A stretch of 64,000 nt of DNA from Demequina sp. NBRC 110051 (GTDB lineage Bacteria > Actinomycetota > Actinomycetes > Actinomycetales > Demequinaceae), in contig NZ_BBRH01000017.1 in the NCBI RefSeq assembly GCF_002090055.1, positions 1 to 64,000 on the forward strand, in the 5' to 3' direction. The translations under genes were made by a program, and so were the position numbers. Under the pieces are notes generated by a model, which saw only the letters and a program-made list of their open reading frames with translations, did not search any database and was not told the DNA's origin. Positions 26,680-36,350 of the stretch are shown here, in pieces. The first letter of the stretch is position 1. Every line of letters begins with the position of its first letter.

Positions 26680-28131
26680 TCAGGACCCTGTGCCTTCCGC
26701 GCCAGCTCCGAGCTGCGCCTCCCACCGCTCCTCGGTGTCGCTGGCGTGCCGTCGGTCGCCGACGTCGCGCTGTTCACGAAGCAACCGTCGACGGAGGTGA
26801 CGTGCGATGTCCGCGTAGTGAGGGTCGTGGACCACGTTGCAGGTTTCGTCCGGGTCGGTCTCGAGGTCATACATCTCCCACTCGCCAGCGTAGGTGAACT
26901 CACCAGTGCCAGGGATGCCGAGACCGTCGTTGTAGTAGTAGATGAGCTTGTAGCGATCCGTGCGATATCCATAGTGGGCGGGTGCCTTGTGGAAGACATC
27001 ATCGTGCTCCCAATACCGGTAATAGAAGCCGTCTCGCCGTCCCGTCTCGCCCGCTTCGATGGCGCCGAGAATGCTGCGCCCCTGCATACGCTGTGGCGCG
27101 TCGATCCCGGTTGCGTCCAGGACAGTCTGAGCGATGTCGACATTAGTGAGGATGCCCTCTTCCCTGGTGCCCGCTGGCAGGCGACGCGGATAGGACATGA
27201 TCACCGGCATCCGGATCGACTCTTCGTACATGAAGCGCTTGTCGAACCACCCGTGGTCGCCCAAGAAGAAACCTTGGTCCGATGCGTACACCACGAGCGT
27301 GTCGTCGAAGAGCTCCCGCTCGTGCAGCCAATCGGTTACACGCCCCACGTTCTCGTCGACGGCCTCGACGCAGCGCAGGTAGTCCTCCATGTATCTCTGG
27401 TACTTCCACACCGCCTCCTCGTCGTACGTGAGGCCGGGCGGCGGCTCCATCTTGAGATCCTCGGCCGTGAGGTGATCGGCGATGCGCATGGCCGCGCGGC
27501 GAGCCGACGAGGAGCGGGTCGCGAGATCGTCGTCCCACGTGGCGGGCAGCGGCACGGGCTCGCGTCGTTCGGCGAGGTGCCGCGGCGCGGGTTCCCAGGG
27601 CCGATGCGGTGCTTTATGCCAGATCAGCACGCACCATGGAGTCTGGTCATCGAGCGTCTCGAGCCACGCGAGCGCAAGGTCAGTGATGACATCCGTCGCG
27701 TACCCCTCCTCGACCCTCAGCCCCGACGGGTTGAGGAATCGAGGATTGTGGTACTCGCCCTGGTCGATCAACACGTCCCAGTAGTCGAACCCCTGCGGGT
27801 CGTGGCCATCACCGTCGCCCATGTGCCACTTGCCGACGACTGCGGTGCGGTATCCCGCTGCCTTCAGGTGAGTGATGAATGTAGGTTGCGCAGCGTCGAT
27901 GGGCGTGACAAGGGTGGTCACTCCGTTGACGTGGCTATACGTTCCGGTCAGGATGGATGCCCTGCTCGGTGAGCACAGCGAGTTGGTGGCGAAGCAGTTC
28001 TCCAGCACCGCGCCGCCGTGCGCGAGCTCGTCGATGCGGGGCGTCTCATTGACGATCGAGCCGTAGGCACCGATCGCGTGAGCGGCGTGGTCGTCGGTCA
28101 GGATGAGCACCACGTTTGGGCGTGTGGTCAT
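26680..28131 (-). CDS. Type I sulfatase (S1 family) with CSPSR motif
   Basis: A 483-residue sulfate-ester hydrolase. Metal-binding TDDH (12-15) precedes the modification site C53-SPSR in NSLCSPSRASILTG. GKWHMG and SDQGFFLGDHGWFDKRFMYEESIRMPVI complete the active-site pattern, which resembles heparan N-sulfatase/iduronate-2-sulfatase-like and related polysaccharide sulfatases. No signal peptide is seen, so it should act in the cytoplasm after import of small sulfated compounds. The ATG overlaps the stop of the upstream sulfatase, and FGE follows. The substrate cannot be fixed from sequence. Confidence 0.93.
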   Translation of the reverse strand: MTTRPNVVLILTDDHAAHAIGAYGSIVNETPRIDELAHGGAVLENCFATNSLCSPSRASILTGTYSHVNGVTTLVTPIDAAQPTFITHLKAAGYRTAVVGKWHMGDGDGHDPQGFDYWDVLIDQGEYHNPRFLNPSGLRVEEGYATDVITDLALAWLETLDDQTPWCVLIWHKAPHRPWEPAPRHLAERREPVPLPATWDDDLATRSSSARRAAMRIADHLTAEDLKMEPPPGLTYDEEAVWKYQRYMEDYLRCVEAVDENVGRVTDWLHERELFDDTLVVYASDQGFFLGDHGWFDKRFMYEESIRMPVIMSYPRRLPAGTREEGILTNVDIAQTVLDATGIDAPQRMQGRSILGAIEAGETGRRDGFYYRYWEHDDVFHKAPAHYGYRTDRYKLIYYYNDGLGIPGTGEFTYAGEWEMYDLETDPDETCNVVHDPHYADIARHLRRRLLREQRDVGDRRHASDTEERWEAQLGAGAEGTGS

Positions 28132-29648
28132 GTTGTCGTCTCGGCGTTCGCCTCTCGACGATAGGTCGTCTCGTCCAAACCGGATTGGGTGGGATCGTAG
28201 TCGACCTCCCCTACGTCATACATCGTCGTCATCCAGTGGTAGAAGTTGTCGCCGCGCGCGCGCAGCGCCCGGTACAGCCGTGCCATCATGTCGCGCACCA
28301 CACCTTGCATCTCGGGGTGCGCGTAGATGTTGATCAGCTCATCGGGATCGTTGTCCAGGTCGTACAGCTCGTTGATCGAGTCTGGATTCACAACCAGCTT
28401 GTACTGTTCGTCTCGGAGCATCCGCTGGGGATACGGGAAATGATGCCCGTGGAACTCGCACAAGACCTCACGAGGCCATGCCGGCACATGCTCACCTGCA
28501 ACCAACGGCAACAGACTTCGGGAGTCCACCGCCGCCTCGGAATCCACACCCGCTATCTCCAGGATCGTTGCGGTGGCATCGAGAAGGCTGACAAACTCGC
28601 GCCGCACCTGCCCAGAAGGTGAGCCCGGCACGCGCACAATGCCTGCCGTACGGTAAATGTCCTCGTACATCGCGGGCCCCTTGTCGTGCAGGCGGTGCGA
28701 TCCGGTAAATTCGCCGTGGTCGGAGGTAAAGAAAACCGCAGTGTTGTCCGTCAGACCCAGATCGGCCAGCGCCGCCATCACTCGACCGATTTCCATGTCG
28801 ATCAGAGCGACGTATCCCCAGTAGACCGCTATCAACTTCCGACTGACCTCGATGGGCATAGTGTCGAAGGTCCAGTGCTCACTGTAATTGCGCTGCACCG
28901 GCGGTTTACCGGCGAAGGTTTCCGACATCGACTTCGGAAGTTCAACGTCTTGCGGGTCGTACAGATCGAAGTACTCGTCGGGCAGGATGTAGGGCAGGTG
29001 TGGCCCGAAGAAGTTCAACTGAACGAAGAATGGCTTCCCGTCGTTCGAAGAATCCGCAGCGTAGCGTTCGAGCATCTCGATGGTCCGCGTCGCCAGGTAG
29101 TGCTCGAAGGTCGCCTCCACCGGCTGGTGGAGCCGGGCAGCCAACAGGTTGCCCGGCCCACCATTGGGCAACGTTCCCCGGATACGGTCGCTAATGCGGT
29201 ACTCAGGGAGCCCACGATCGCGCAGGTATCCGACGTAATCCTCGTTCTCGACAGGGTTGTGCCATCCGGGAAGGTCGGGGCCGTCGAAGCCGAAGTCCGC
29301 CGCGGAACGCTGCGTTCCAGCATGCCACTTCCCGACAAGCCCGGTGTTGTAGCCCTTGGCGCGCAGCGCCTCCACGAACGTGAAGGCTCCCGGTTCGAGG
29401 TCCTCGAGATAGCCCACGTTGCGCTCGTGGTTGGCGAGGACCCGATGCCGAAACGGCGCCTGGCCGGTCAGCAAACTCGCACGTGCAGGCGTACAGATGG
29501 CCGTTGGCGTGTACCACCGGTCAAAACGCGTGCCCGTCCGCGCGAGCTCGTCGAGCACCGGTGTGGCGACGTGCCGATTCCCGTAGGCTCCCAGGGTGTC
29601 GGCCCGGTGCTGATCAGTCATGAGGAAGAGGATGTTGCTCGGCGACAT
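28128..29648 (-). CDS. Type I sulfatase (S1 family) with CTPAR motif
   Basis: A 506-residue sulfatase paralogue. Metal ligands are in LMTDQHRAD (9-17), the formylglycine site is C52-TPAR in AICTPARASLLTG, and further motifs are GKWHAG, FGPHLPY and TSDHGEFTGSHRLHDKG. There is no signal peptide. It is placed directly after the importer genes (6 bp) and overlaps the second sulfatase, which suggests sequential removal of two kinds of sulfate group from one imported substrate. This gene and its neighbours look less GC-rich than the flanking housekeeping genes. Confidence 0.93.
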   Translation of the reverse strand: MSPSNILFLMTDQHRADTLGAYGNRHVATPVLDELARTGTRFDRWYTPTAICTPARASLLTGQAPFRHRVLANHERNVGYLEDLEPGAFTFVEALRAKGYNTGLVGKWHAGTQRSAADFGFDGPDLPGWHNPVENEDYVGYLRDRGLPEYRISDRIRGTLPNGGPGNLLAARLHQPVEATFEHYLATRTIEMLERYAADSSNDGKPFFVQLNFFGPHLPYILPDEYFDLYDPQDVELPKSMSETFAGKPPVQRNYSEHWTFDTMPIEVSRKLIAVYWGYVALIDMEIGRVMAALADLGLTDNTAVFFTSDHGEFTGSHRLHDKGPAMYEDIYRTAGIVRVPGSPSGQVRREFVSLLDATATILEIAGVDSEAAVDSRSLLPLVAGEHVPAWPREVLCEFHGHHFPYPQRMLRDEQYKLVVNPDSINELYDLDNDPDELINIYAHPEMQGVVRDMMARLYRALRARGDNFYHWMTTMYDVGEVDYDPTQSGLDETTYRREANAETTT

Positions 29649-29654
29649 TGTGGA

Positions 29655-30713
29655 CTACTCGCCTGCCTTCAGAAACAGATCGCCAGTGTAGAACGAGCCT
29701 GGCTCGACGGTGGCGTCGAGCTTGCCTGCGCCCACAAAGTAATCGACCATTCCGGACAGCCAGGAGTCGACCGTTCCGTCCTCCGTGAGGGTGTCAATTT
29801 CGTCGAGAGAAAGAATCTTCACGTTCGCAGCATCACCCGCAACCGCCTCCTCCTCGAGCGCGTTAAACGAAGCAGTCATCGCAATCGATTCGTCGACGTT
29901 GGCGGCGCGGAACTCCATTGCATCGCGCAATGCCTTGAGAACGCGGTCGAGCTTGTCGGACTCGTTCTCGACGAGGTCGTTGCTGGCGACAAAGGCAGTC
30001 GGGAAAGCCACCGTGTCCTCAAAGTCGGAGTTGTCGGCAATCTCGACAAGATCGGGGACCTGCTCCTTCACCGTCTCGAGCGCGGGGTACCAGAAGCCGG
30101 CGCCATCGACCTGGCCAGACGAGAGTGCAGCCACGATAGCGCTGGGCTCCATCGGCAAAGCCTCGATATCGTCCTTCGTCATCCCCGCGTCCTGGAGAGC
30201 AAGTGTCAGGATCATGTCGCCTGAGGTGCCTTCGGGGAACGCCACGGTCTTGCCACGAAGGTCTTCCATGGTGTCGTTGCCCGGCTGGCCGACCACGCGG
30301 TCAGCCTGGCCCAGCGTGTTGATGGCGACGATCTTCGACTGCCCGCTCGCGGGAAGCCAGAACGCCCCGGGACCGATGTAGCCGAAGTCGAGGTCGCCGG
30401 TACCGAGTGCCTGGATCTGCAGCGGCCCGTTGGTGAAGGTTTGGGTCGACACGTTGAGCCCGTAATCGTCCCAGATGCCCTCTTCTTCGGCGATCGCTAA
30501 AAGGCTCGTGCCGTTGTAGTCGGGGATGAAACCAAAGTTCACATCGATGACGTCGTCGTACTGACCGCCGGGCGCCTCGGAGTTGGCGCCCGTGGGCGCT
30601 GCCGCACCCGTCGACGACTCCTCGGTGGTGGAAGCGCTAGAACAGCCGACGGCCGTCACGGTGACTGCCGCGCTCATCGCGAGCGCCGCAACATACTTTC
30701 GCAGGTGGTGCAT
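29655..30713 (-). CDS. NitT/TauT-type ABC transporter, substrate-binding lipoprotein
   Basis: A 352-residue lipoprotein (lipobox TAVGC, then a Ser/Thr/Ala linker). The binding domain resembles SsuA/TauA proteins: VNFGFIPDYNGTSLLAIAEEEGIWDDYGL, LGTGDLDFGYIGPGAFWLP, DLRGKTVAFPEGTSGDMIL, and SGQVDGAGFWYPALE. Such proteins bind sulfonates, sulfate esters, nitrate or pyrimidines. With two sulfatases downstream, import of a sulfate ester is the simplest reading. AGGAGG precedes the ATG at 30713. Confidence 0.88.
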   Translation of the reverse strand: MHHLRKYVAALAMSAAVTVTAVGCSSASTTEESSTGAAAPTGANSEAPGGQYDDVIDVNFGFIPDYNGTSLLAIAEEEGIWDDYGLNVSTQTFTNGPLQIQALGTGDLDFGYIGPGAFWLPASGQSKIVAINTLGQADRVVGQPGNDTMEDLRGKTVAFPEGTSGDMILTLALQDAGMTKDDIEALPMEPSAIVAALSSGQVDGAGFWYPALETVKEQVPDLVEIADNSDFEDTVAFPTAFVASNDLVENESDKLDRVLKALRDAMEFRAANVDESIAMTASFNALEEEAVAGDAANVKILSLDEIDTLTEDGTVDSWLSGMVDYFVGAGKLDATVEPGSFYTGDLFLKAGE

Positions 30714-30744
30714 GGGTTCCCTCCTCGGGGGACTGAAGGACGCG

Positions 30745-31548
30745 TCAGTGCGACGCGGTGCCGGCGACGTTGCCGGACTGCTGGTGATAGACGGAATGCC
30801 AAACGCGATTGCGCAGCTCGGTGAACTCCGGGCTGAGCCGTACGTCCTCCGTCCGGGGATAGGGCAGGTTGACGTCGACCACGTCATAGATCCGCCCTGG
30901 GCGTGCCGCCATCACGACCACGCGATTGGCGAGGAAGACCGCCTCGTCGACGTCATGCGTAATAAAGACGACGGTGCGCTGCTCGCGACTCCACGTATCG
31001 AGCAGTTGCTCCTGGAGCTTGACCCTAGTGAGCGCGTCGAGTGCGCCGAACGGTTCGTCCATGAGCAGGATCGAAGGATTAACCGCATACGCCCGCGCGA
31101 TCGCGCAGCGCTGCTTCATGCCACCCGACAGCATTTTGGGCAAGGCATCGGCGAACTGGCTCAGACCTACCATCTCGATGAAGTGCTCGGCTCGCTCGCG
31201 GCGCTCGGTTTTCGACACTCCCGCGACCTTGAGCCCGAACTCCACGTTCTTACGCACGGTCAGCCAGGGGAACAACGCATATTGCTGGAAGATGACGCCA
31301 CGATCGGGGCCCGGACCCGAGACCGAGGTGCCCGCAACGAACGCCTCTCCCGCCGTCGGCTCCTCGAGGCCGGCGAGGATGTTCATCAAGGTGGACTTGC
31401 CGCAACCCGACGGGCCCACCACCGTGACAAATTCGTTGTCGGCGATGTCGAGATCGACATGGTCGAGCGCGACGAAGTCTTCGTCCTTGAGCGAGAAGAC
31501 CTTACGGACTCCGCTGATCGAAATCTTTGGTCCTGCGGTATCGGTCAT
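30745..31548 (-). CDS. NitT/TauT-type ABC transporter, ATP-binding protein (SsuB-like)
   Basis: A 267-residue ATPase. Walker A is GPSGCGKST, the Q-loop is [13 protein letters not shown], the signature is [14 protein letters not shown], Walker B is [12 protein letters not shown], and the switch is [13 protein letters not shown]. It energises the preceding permease, whose stop codon overlaps this ATG. The family is the SsuB/TauB/NrtD group, consistent with the adjacent binding protein. Confidence 0.94.
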   Translation of the reverse strand: MTDTAGPKISISGVRKVFSLKDEDFVALDHVDLDIADNEFVTVVGPSGCGKSTLMNILAGLEEPTAGEAFVAGTSVSGPGPDRGVIFQQYALFPWLTVRKNVEFGLKVAGVSKTERRERAEHFIEMVGLSQFADALPKMLSGGMKQRCAIARAYAVNPSILLMDEPFGALDALTRVKLQEQLLDTWSREQRTVVFITHDVDEAVFLANRVVVMAARPGRIYDVVDVNLPYPRTEDVRLSPEFTELRNRVWHSVYHQQSGNVAGTASH

Positions 31549-32408
31549 CGTCGCTCCTGCCATCCAGTGAGCCGACTCTCCGCGAACAACAGCAGGCGGT
31601 CCATCACGAGCCCGAGGACTCCGATGATGACGATGCTCACGAAGATGGTCGGCAGGTCGTAGTAGATCTGTGCCTGCTGCATACGGAACCCGAGACCCGC
31701 TTGGGCGGCGAGGAGCTCGGCGGCGACAAGCGTGGCCCACGCCGATCCCAGACCCACGCGCATACCGACGAGGATGAACGGAGTCGACGCCGGGACCACG
31801 ACGCGCGCGAAGATGGTGCCGTCCTTGGCCCCTAGGACTCGCGCGGCGTTGATGAGGGTGCGATCGACGCTCACCACGCCCTGAAAGGTCGAGATCACGC
31901 AGGCCAGGAAGGCTGCAAGGAAGATCACGGACACCTTCGGCACCTCACCGATGCCGAGGAGCACCAGGACCAGCGGCAGCAATGCCAACGGAGGGATCGT
32001 GCGGAAGAACTGGATCCAGGGCTCAAAGAGCCCGCGCGCGATCGAGTACCAACCCATCAGGAACCCCACGGGAATCGCAGCGGCAGAACCCAGGATGAAT
32101 CCGATGAGCACACGCTGCAGGCTTGCCAGGACGTCCTCCTGAATGATTCCTGCAGACCACATCCGAGCGGCGGCCTCGACGACCTCTGGAGGGGTCGGGA
32201 GTTGGAGCCCGCTCAGCGCAAGCAGCCACCAGATTCCGATTCCCGCGACAATCGAGATCGCGTTGTAGAGGTACATACGGGTGCGCTTCGACATCACCCG
32301 TCGCACGCGGCCTCGGGATGAGGGAGAACTGGGCCGCGCTGCACCGGAGCCAGACACCGGCGACGAGTCGACCCCCTGCGGGGCTTCCGAAAGACTATTC
32401 ATGGGCAC
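31545..32408 (-). CDS. NitT/TauT-type ABC transporter permease (SsuC-like)
   Basis: A 287-residue inner-membrane protein with six or seven helices after a hydrophilic N-terminal extension of about 45 residues. The coupling loop is [33 protein letters not shown], the EAA motif of BinPDT permeases. It has two possible starts (ATG 32408 or 32402). It lies 36 bp downstream of the ROK repressor gene and is the first transporter gene of the operon. Confidence 0.92.
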   Translation of the reverse strand: MPMNSLSEAPQGVDSSPVSGSGAARPSSPSSRGRVRRVMSKRTRMYLYNAISIVAGIGIWWLLALSGLQLPTPPEVVEAAARMWSAGIIQEDVLASLQRVLIGFILGSAAAIPVGFLMGWYSIARGLFEPWIQFFRTIPPLALLPLVLVLLGIGEVPKVSVIFLAAFLACVISTFQGVVSVDRTLINAARVLGAKDGTIFARVVVPASTPFILVGMRVGLGSAWATLVAAELLAAQAGLGFRMQQAQIYYDLPTIFVSIVIIGVLGLVMDRLLLFAESRLTGWQERR

Positions 32409-32444
32409 CGACGACCTTTCGATGCATGGCGTTGGCAGGTCATC

Positions 32445-33671
32445 TCACACTCCTTCGTGCGGGTGGCGGCGACCACTCGGCGCCACGGCCGAGTAGGCAG
32501 CTGCCAGGGGGGACTGGTGGAACAAGGAGGCGATGGCGCCGACGGCTCCATCGTTGTCACGCAGCAGCGCGGCGCGCACAGTCTGTGTCTGGTCGGTGGG
32601 GATGGGCGACAGTTCGTACCGCAATGTCGAGGCCGCCTGCTCGACCAAGACCGGGGCGATGTGAACAATCTCGCCGCCGATGACCACTTCATCGGGATTG
32701 AGCGTCATCGCTGCCCCGCCGAGCACGCGCCCCAGGGCCCCACCCGCGTCACGCAGCACTCGCTCGGCGACGGGATCACTGATGCGCACCGCCTCAGCCA
32801 GGTCGTCGAGCGTCTCGACGTCGAGCCCGTTGGCCCGGCACGTTCCGAGGATGGCGGGAACGGATGCCACCGTCTCGAGGCACCCACGCTTGCCGCATTG
32901 GCACCTTGCACCGTGAGGGTCAACATTCACGTGGCCTAGCTCACCGGCGTAACCGCGCGTTCCCATGACAAGCCGGCCAGCGACGATGAGACCACCCCCG
33001 ACGCCATCGGACAGCCTCACGTAGATCAGGTCGTCGGCCGCCGACGGCCCAGCGATAGCTTCAGCCAGAGCGGCGAGGCGCGTGTTGTTGTCGACCATGA
33101 CCGGGGCGCCGAAGCGCTGTTCGAAAGCACGGTCAACTCCGTCGGGCGCCAGTTGCTTCTTCCACGTCACTGTTGGCGCACCCTCGCATGCATAGGTGTA
33201 GGGCCCCGGCACTCCGATGCCGATTGCTTGAAGGTCCGACAGGTGCACGCCGTTGCGGGTCGCGAGGTCGTCGATAAGTCCGTACGCTGCGGCGAGCCGC
33301 CGTTCCCAGTTCGCATCGCTCTCATAGCGACATGCCCCTTCCGCGAGGATGTTGTGAGAGGCATCCGCGATCGCCACGGTGACCCGACGGTGACCGAAGT
33401 CGACGCCGAGAAACTGGCCCGAGGCAGGGTCGACAGCAAGCCGCTCAGCCGGACGTCCACTTCCGGAGCGCACGGCTGCGTCAGTGTCGGCGACGACGAT
33501 CGCTCCTCTGAGTAGCAGATCGGCGGTGATGTCCGACAGGGTCGTGCGCGACAGCCCCACTCGCCTCGCGAGCTCGGATCGACTCATCGCGCCGTGCTGA
33601 CGCAACGCGTCAAGCACTCGAACCTCGTGGGTACGGCGCACCTGTGTGTGCGCTCCAGTCATCGTCGACAT
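32445..33671 (-). CDS. ROK-family transcriptional repressor
   Basis: A 408-residue regulator. An N-terminal winged helix (VRVLDALRQHGAMSRSELARRVGLSRTTLSDI) is joined to a ROK sugar-kinase-like domain. FLGVDFGHRRVTVAIADAS is the phosphate-1 motif, GIGVPGPY follows, and the structural zinc site is CQCGKRGCLETVAS with the preceding GHVNVDPHG. ROK repressors (NagC, XylR, Mlc) sense sugars or sugar phosphates. The gene heads the sulfatase operon and has a dyad operator 22 bp before its start, so autoregulation is likely. Confidence 0.92.
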   Translation of the reverse strand: MSTMTGAHTQVRRTHEVRVLDALRQHGAMSRSELARRVGLSRTTLSDITADLLLRGAIVVADTDAAVRSGSGRPAERLAVDPASGQFLGVDFGHRRVTVAIADASHNILAEGACRYESDANWERRLAAAYGLIDDLATRNGVHLSDLQAIGIGVPGPYTYACEGAPTVTWKKQLAPDGVDRAFEQRFGAPVMVDNNTRLAALAEAIAGPSAADDLIYVRLSDGVGGGLIVAGRLVMGTRGYAGELGHVNVDPHGARCQCGKRGCLETVASVPAILGTCRANGLDVETLDDLAEAVRISDPVAERVLRDAGGALGRVLGGAAMTLNPDEVVIGGEIVHIAPVLVEQAASTLRYELSPIPTDQTQTVRAALLRDNDGAVGAIASLFHQSPLAAAYSAVAPSGRRHPHEGV

Positions 33672-33692
33672 GCGGACGATCCTGCGGGTTCA

Positions 33693-33722
33693 GTTTTTTT
33701 CCGTCAAGACCCCGACAGAAAA
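33693..33722 (-). promoter_or_regulatory. ROK operator/promoter of the sulfatase operon
   Basis: On the minus strand TTTTCTGTC - 8 bp - GACGGAAAA is an inverted repeat with one mismatch. TTGACG inside it can act as -35, with CAGGAT 17 bp downstream as -10. Twenty-five of 30 positions match 24930-24959, ahead of the GH43 gene. It is placed to block the promoter when bound. Confidence 0.65.
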
Positions 33723-33793
33723 CATTTGAAATTCCTTCGGATGACCGTCAAAACCATGACCGGCAGCGCGCATGCACTACCAGTCACGCCCCC

Positions 33794-34693
33794 CTACCGT
33801 GTGCTCTCGGCGGTCGCCTCGACGGCAATTTCCTCGGCGGCGGGGACCGCCCGACGACCGGCCGATGCGACGGCCCCCACACCCGCGACCGTCACCAACG
33901 CGATGCCGGCCGCCACGGCCCACGTGAGGCGCTGGTCCAGAAGGATGAGCCCGGCGAGGGCCGCGATGGCGGGCGCGAGAGCGAGCAGGATGGCGAACGT
34001 CTCCGCCTTCATGCGGCGCAGGGCGGTGAGCTCGATCCCGTAGGGAACGGCCGAGGACAGCACCGCGACGGCGAGTCCGAGCGCGAGCGCCCCTGGGTGC
34101 CACAGGGCCGCGCCCACCACGCCGATCGCGACGGGCAGGGTCAGCACGGCGCCCACGACCATGGCGAAGGCGAGCCCCACCACGCCCGGCATCGCGGCTC
34201 CGGCGGCACGGGCGGTGAGGATGTACGCGGCCCACATCACGGCGGCGCCGACGGCGAAGGCGACGCCCACGAGATCCAGATCGTGCGCGCCACCACCGAG
34301 AAGCGCCACGCCGGTGGCCGCGAGCGCGGCCCACAGGGCTCCCGCCCACGAGCGGCTCGCCACCACGCTGAGCACGAGGGGGCCCAACACCTCGATCGTG
34401 ACGGTGATGCCGAGCGGGATGCGCTCGAGCGCGAGATAGAAGAACGTGTTCATGCCCGCGAGCGCCACGCCGAAGGCCACGACGGTGGGCCAGTGGATGC
34501 GGCCGCCGCGCCTGAGGCTCACCACGGCAAGCGGCACCAGCACGAGCGCCGAGAACACCAGGCGCATGGCGATGACTCCCCACGGGCCCACCTGGGGCAT
34601 GAGGGTGACCGCGACGGCGGCGCCGGCCTCCTGGCACACCAGGCCAAGGATCACCAGCAGGGGCATGCCGGCGGTGCGGGCGTCGGTCGTCAT
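33794..34693 (-). CDS. EamA/RhtA-type transporter
   Basis: A 299-residue protein with ten predicted membrane helices made of two EamA repeats. The first begins LLVILGLVCQEAGAAVAVTLM and the second LVGVAFAVGAAVMWAAYILTARAAG. Members such as RhtA export amino acids (threonine, homoserine) or other metabolites. The substrate is unknown. It follows YigZ by 35 bp on the same strand. Confidence 0.88.
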   Translation of the reverse strand: MTTDARTAGMPLLVILGLVCQEAGAAVAVTLMPQVGPWGVIAMRLVFSALVLVPLAVVSLRRGGRIHWPTVVAFGVALAGMNTFFYLALERIPLGITVTIEVLGPLVLSVVASRSWAGALWAALAATGVALLGGGAHDLDLVGVAFAVGAAVMWAAYILTARAAGAAMPGVVGLAFAMVVGAVLTLPVAIGVVGAALWHPGALALGLAVAVLSSAVPYGIELTALRRMKAETFAILLALAPAIAALAGLILLDQRLTWAVAAGIALVTVAGVGAVASAGRRAVPAAEEIAVEATAESTR

Positions 34694-34728
34694 GGGGACA
34701 TCCTGGCCCATCGCAGGTTTCGGCCGTG

Positions 34729-35370
34729 TCACCGAGGACGGTCGACGATGGCGGTCTCCCCCACGGCCGCCTCGACGGCTCCCGCGGTGATCGCGGCGAC
34801 CTCCGCGCGGGCGGCATCGACTGCCTCGGGCGCGACGCGCAGGCCGAGGGTCGCGACCGCGCCGTAACGCGGCTCGTCGAGGACCGCCCCGTGGGCGTCG
34901 GCCCAGGTGTGCAGGCTCGCGAGGACGCGACCGGCGTCGGCATGCGGGACGTCGAGACTCAGCGCGGTGAGCGGCACGCGGTCCACCCACTGCGCCTCGT
35001 CGAGGGCCGCCGCGACCGCGGAGCCATAGGCGCGCACCAGTCCGCCGGCGCCCAACTTCACCCCGCCAAACCACCGGGTGACGACCGCGACCACATCCGT
35101 CACCTCCCGATGGCGCAGCACTTCGAGCATGGGCACCCCGGCAGTCCCGGCGGGCTCGCCGTCGTCGCTCGAGCGCTGGCGCTCGCCGAGGGGGCCGACA
35201 ATCAACGCGGCGCAGTGGTGTCGCGCATCCCAGTGGGCCTTGCGGATCGAGGCGACCACGGCATCGGCCGCCCCAACGGAGCTGACGGGAGTCAGCGACG
35301 CGAGGAACACGGAGCGTTTGATCTCGGTGCGCACCTCGACCGGTGAGGCGATCGTGGCGGGCAGGGTCAT
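34729..35370 (-). CDS. yigZ: YigZ/IMPACT family protein
   Basis: A 213-residue protein of the UPF0029/IMPACT family. The N-terminal domain has the pattern EIKRSVFLASLTPV, HWDARHHCAALIVG, DDGEPAGTAGVPML and TRWFGGVKLGAGGLVRAYG. The C-terminal ferredoxin-like half is DUF1949-like. Eukaryotic IMPACT regulates Gcn2, while the bacterial role is unclear. It sits 4 bp after the RNase HI gene. One GGCCGATGCCGTGG copy (reverse) is inside the gene at 35256-35269. Confidence 0.9.
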   Translation of the reverse strand: MTLPATIASPVEVRTEIKRSVFLASLTPVSSVGAADAVVASIRKAHWDARHHCAALIVGPLGERQRSSDDGEPAGTAGVPMLEVLRHREVTDVVAVVTRWFGGVKLGAGGLVRAYGSAVAAALDEAQWVDRVPLTALSLDVPHADAGRVLASLHTWADAHGAVLDEPRYGAVATLGLRVAPEAVDAARAEVAAITAGAVEAAVGETAIVDRPR

Positions 35371-35374
35371 GGGC

Positions 35375-35830
35375 TTAGCCGCGGCGCGCCTGGTCGACGC
35401 CCTTGTTGGCGAGGGCGTCGGCGCGCTCGTTGCCGGGGTCACCGGCGTGGCCCTTGACCCACACCCACTTGATGTCGTGGCGGGCGACCTGCTCGTCGAG
35501 CTCGATCCAGAGCTCCTTGTTTTTCACGGGCTTCTTGTCGCCGGTCTTCCAGCCGTTGCGCTTCCAGCCGTGAATCCACTTGGTGACGCCGTTCATGACG
35601 TACTGGGAGTCGACGTGGAGCGTGATCTGGCAGGGACGCTTCAGGAGCTTGAGGCCCTCGATCACGGCGGTGAGCTCCATGCGATTGTTGGTGGTCTCGC
35701 GCTCGCCGCCGAAGATCTCCTTCTCGCGGCCGTTCCACACCATGAGGGTGCCCCAGCCGCCCACGCCGGGGTTGCCTTTGCAGGCGCCGTCGGTCCACAT
35801 GTCCACGTGTGCGGGGGCGTCGGAAGTCAC
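35375..35830 (-). CDS. rnhA: Ribonuclease HI
   Basis: A 151-residue RNase H that cleaves RNA in RNA-DNA hybrids. The catalytic acidic residues are in [36 protein letters not shown] and [13 protein letters not shown]. The basic handle ([20 protein letters not shown]) of the E. coli type is present. The GTG at 35830 is preferred, because ATG codons farther upstream would overlap the divergent ybaK gene. Confidence 0.95.
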   Translation of the reverse strand: MTSDAPAHVDMWTDGACKGNPGVGGWGTLMVWNGREKEIFGGERETTNNRMELTAVIEGLKLLKRPCQITLHVDSQYVMNGVTKWIHGWKRNGWKTGDKKPVKNKELWIELDEQVARHDIKWVWVKGHAGDPGNERADALANKGVDQARRG

Positions 35831-35849
35831 CCCGAAACGATAGGACACA

Positions 35850-36350
35850 ATGGGGGCCATGGCCCGCACTGCACCCACCGGCACCCCGGCGCTGGCGTTG
35901 CTGGAGCGCGAGGGCGTTCCGCACGGCGTTCACTCGTACGAGCATGATCCTGCTGCCCAGCACTATGGGCTTGAAGCTGCCGAGAAGCTCGGCGTGGACC
36001 CCCAGCAGCTGTTCAAGACGCTGTGCTTCGAGGCCGATGGTGTGCTCACCATGGGTATCGTGCCCGTCTCGGGATCGCTCGACCTCAAGGCCGCGGCGCG
36101 CGCGGCGGGGGCGAAAAAGGCCTCGATGGCTGAGCCGGCAGTCGCGGAACGTGCGACGGGTTACGTGGTGGGCGGCATCTCGCCGCTGGGCGGGCGCAAG
36201 CGACTGCCGGCGGTGTTGGATTCTTCTGCCTTCGATTTCGACACCGTTTATGTCTCCGGAGGGCGGCGCGGGCTCGACGTCTCGCTGGCCCCTGCCGACC
36301 TGGTGCGCCTCACGGGCGCCTCGACCGCGTTTATTGGGAAGGGCTCATGA
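35850..36350 (+). CDS. ybaK: YbaK/EbsC-type Cys-tRNA(Pro) deacylase
   Basis: A 166-residue trans-editing enzyme that hydrolyses mischarged aminoacyl-tRNA. The family pattern is present: [37 protein letters not shown] with the catalytic-site Lys, then [23 protein letters not shown] second ATG at 35859 is also possible. The stop overlaps the start of the next gene (ATGA), and the three genes to 39786 are chained this way. Confidence 0.92.
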   Translation: MGAMARTAPTGTPALALLEREGVPHGVHSYEHDPAAQHYGLEAAEKLGVDPQQLFKTLCFEADGVLTMGIVPVSGSLDLKAAARAAGAKKASMAEPAVAERATGYVVGGISPLGGRKRLPAVLDSSAFDFDTVYVSGGRRGLDVSLAPADLVRLTGASTAFIGKGS

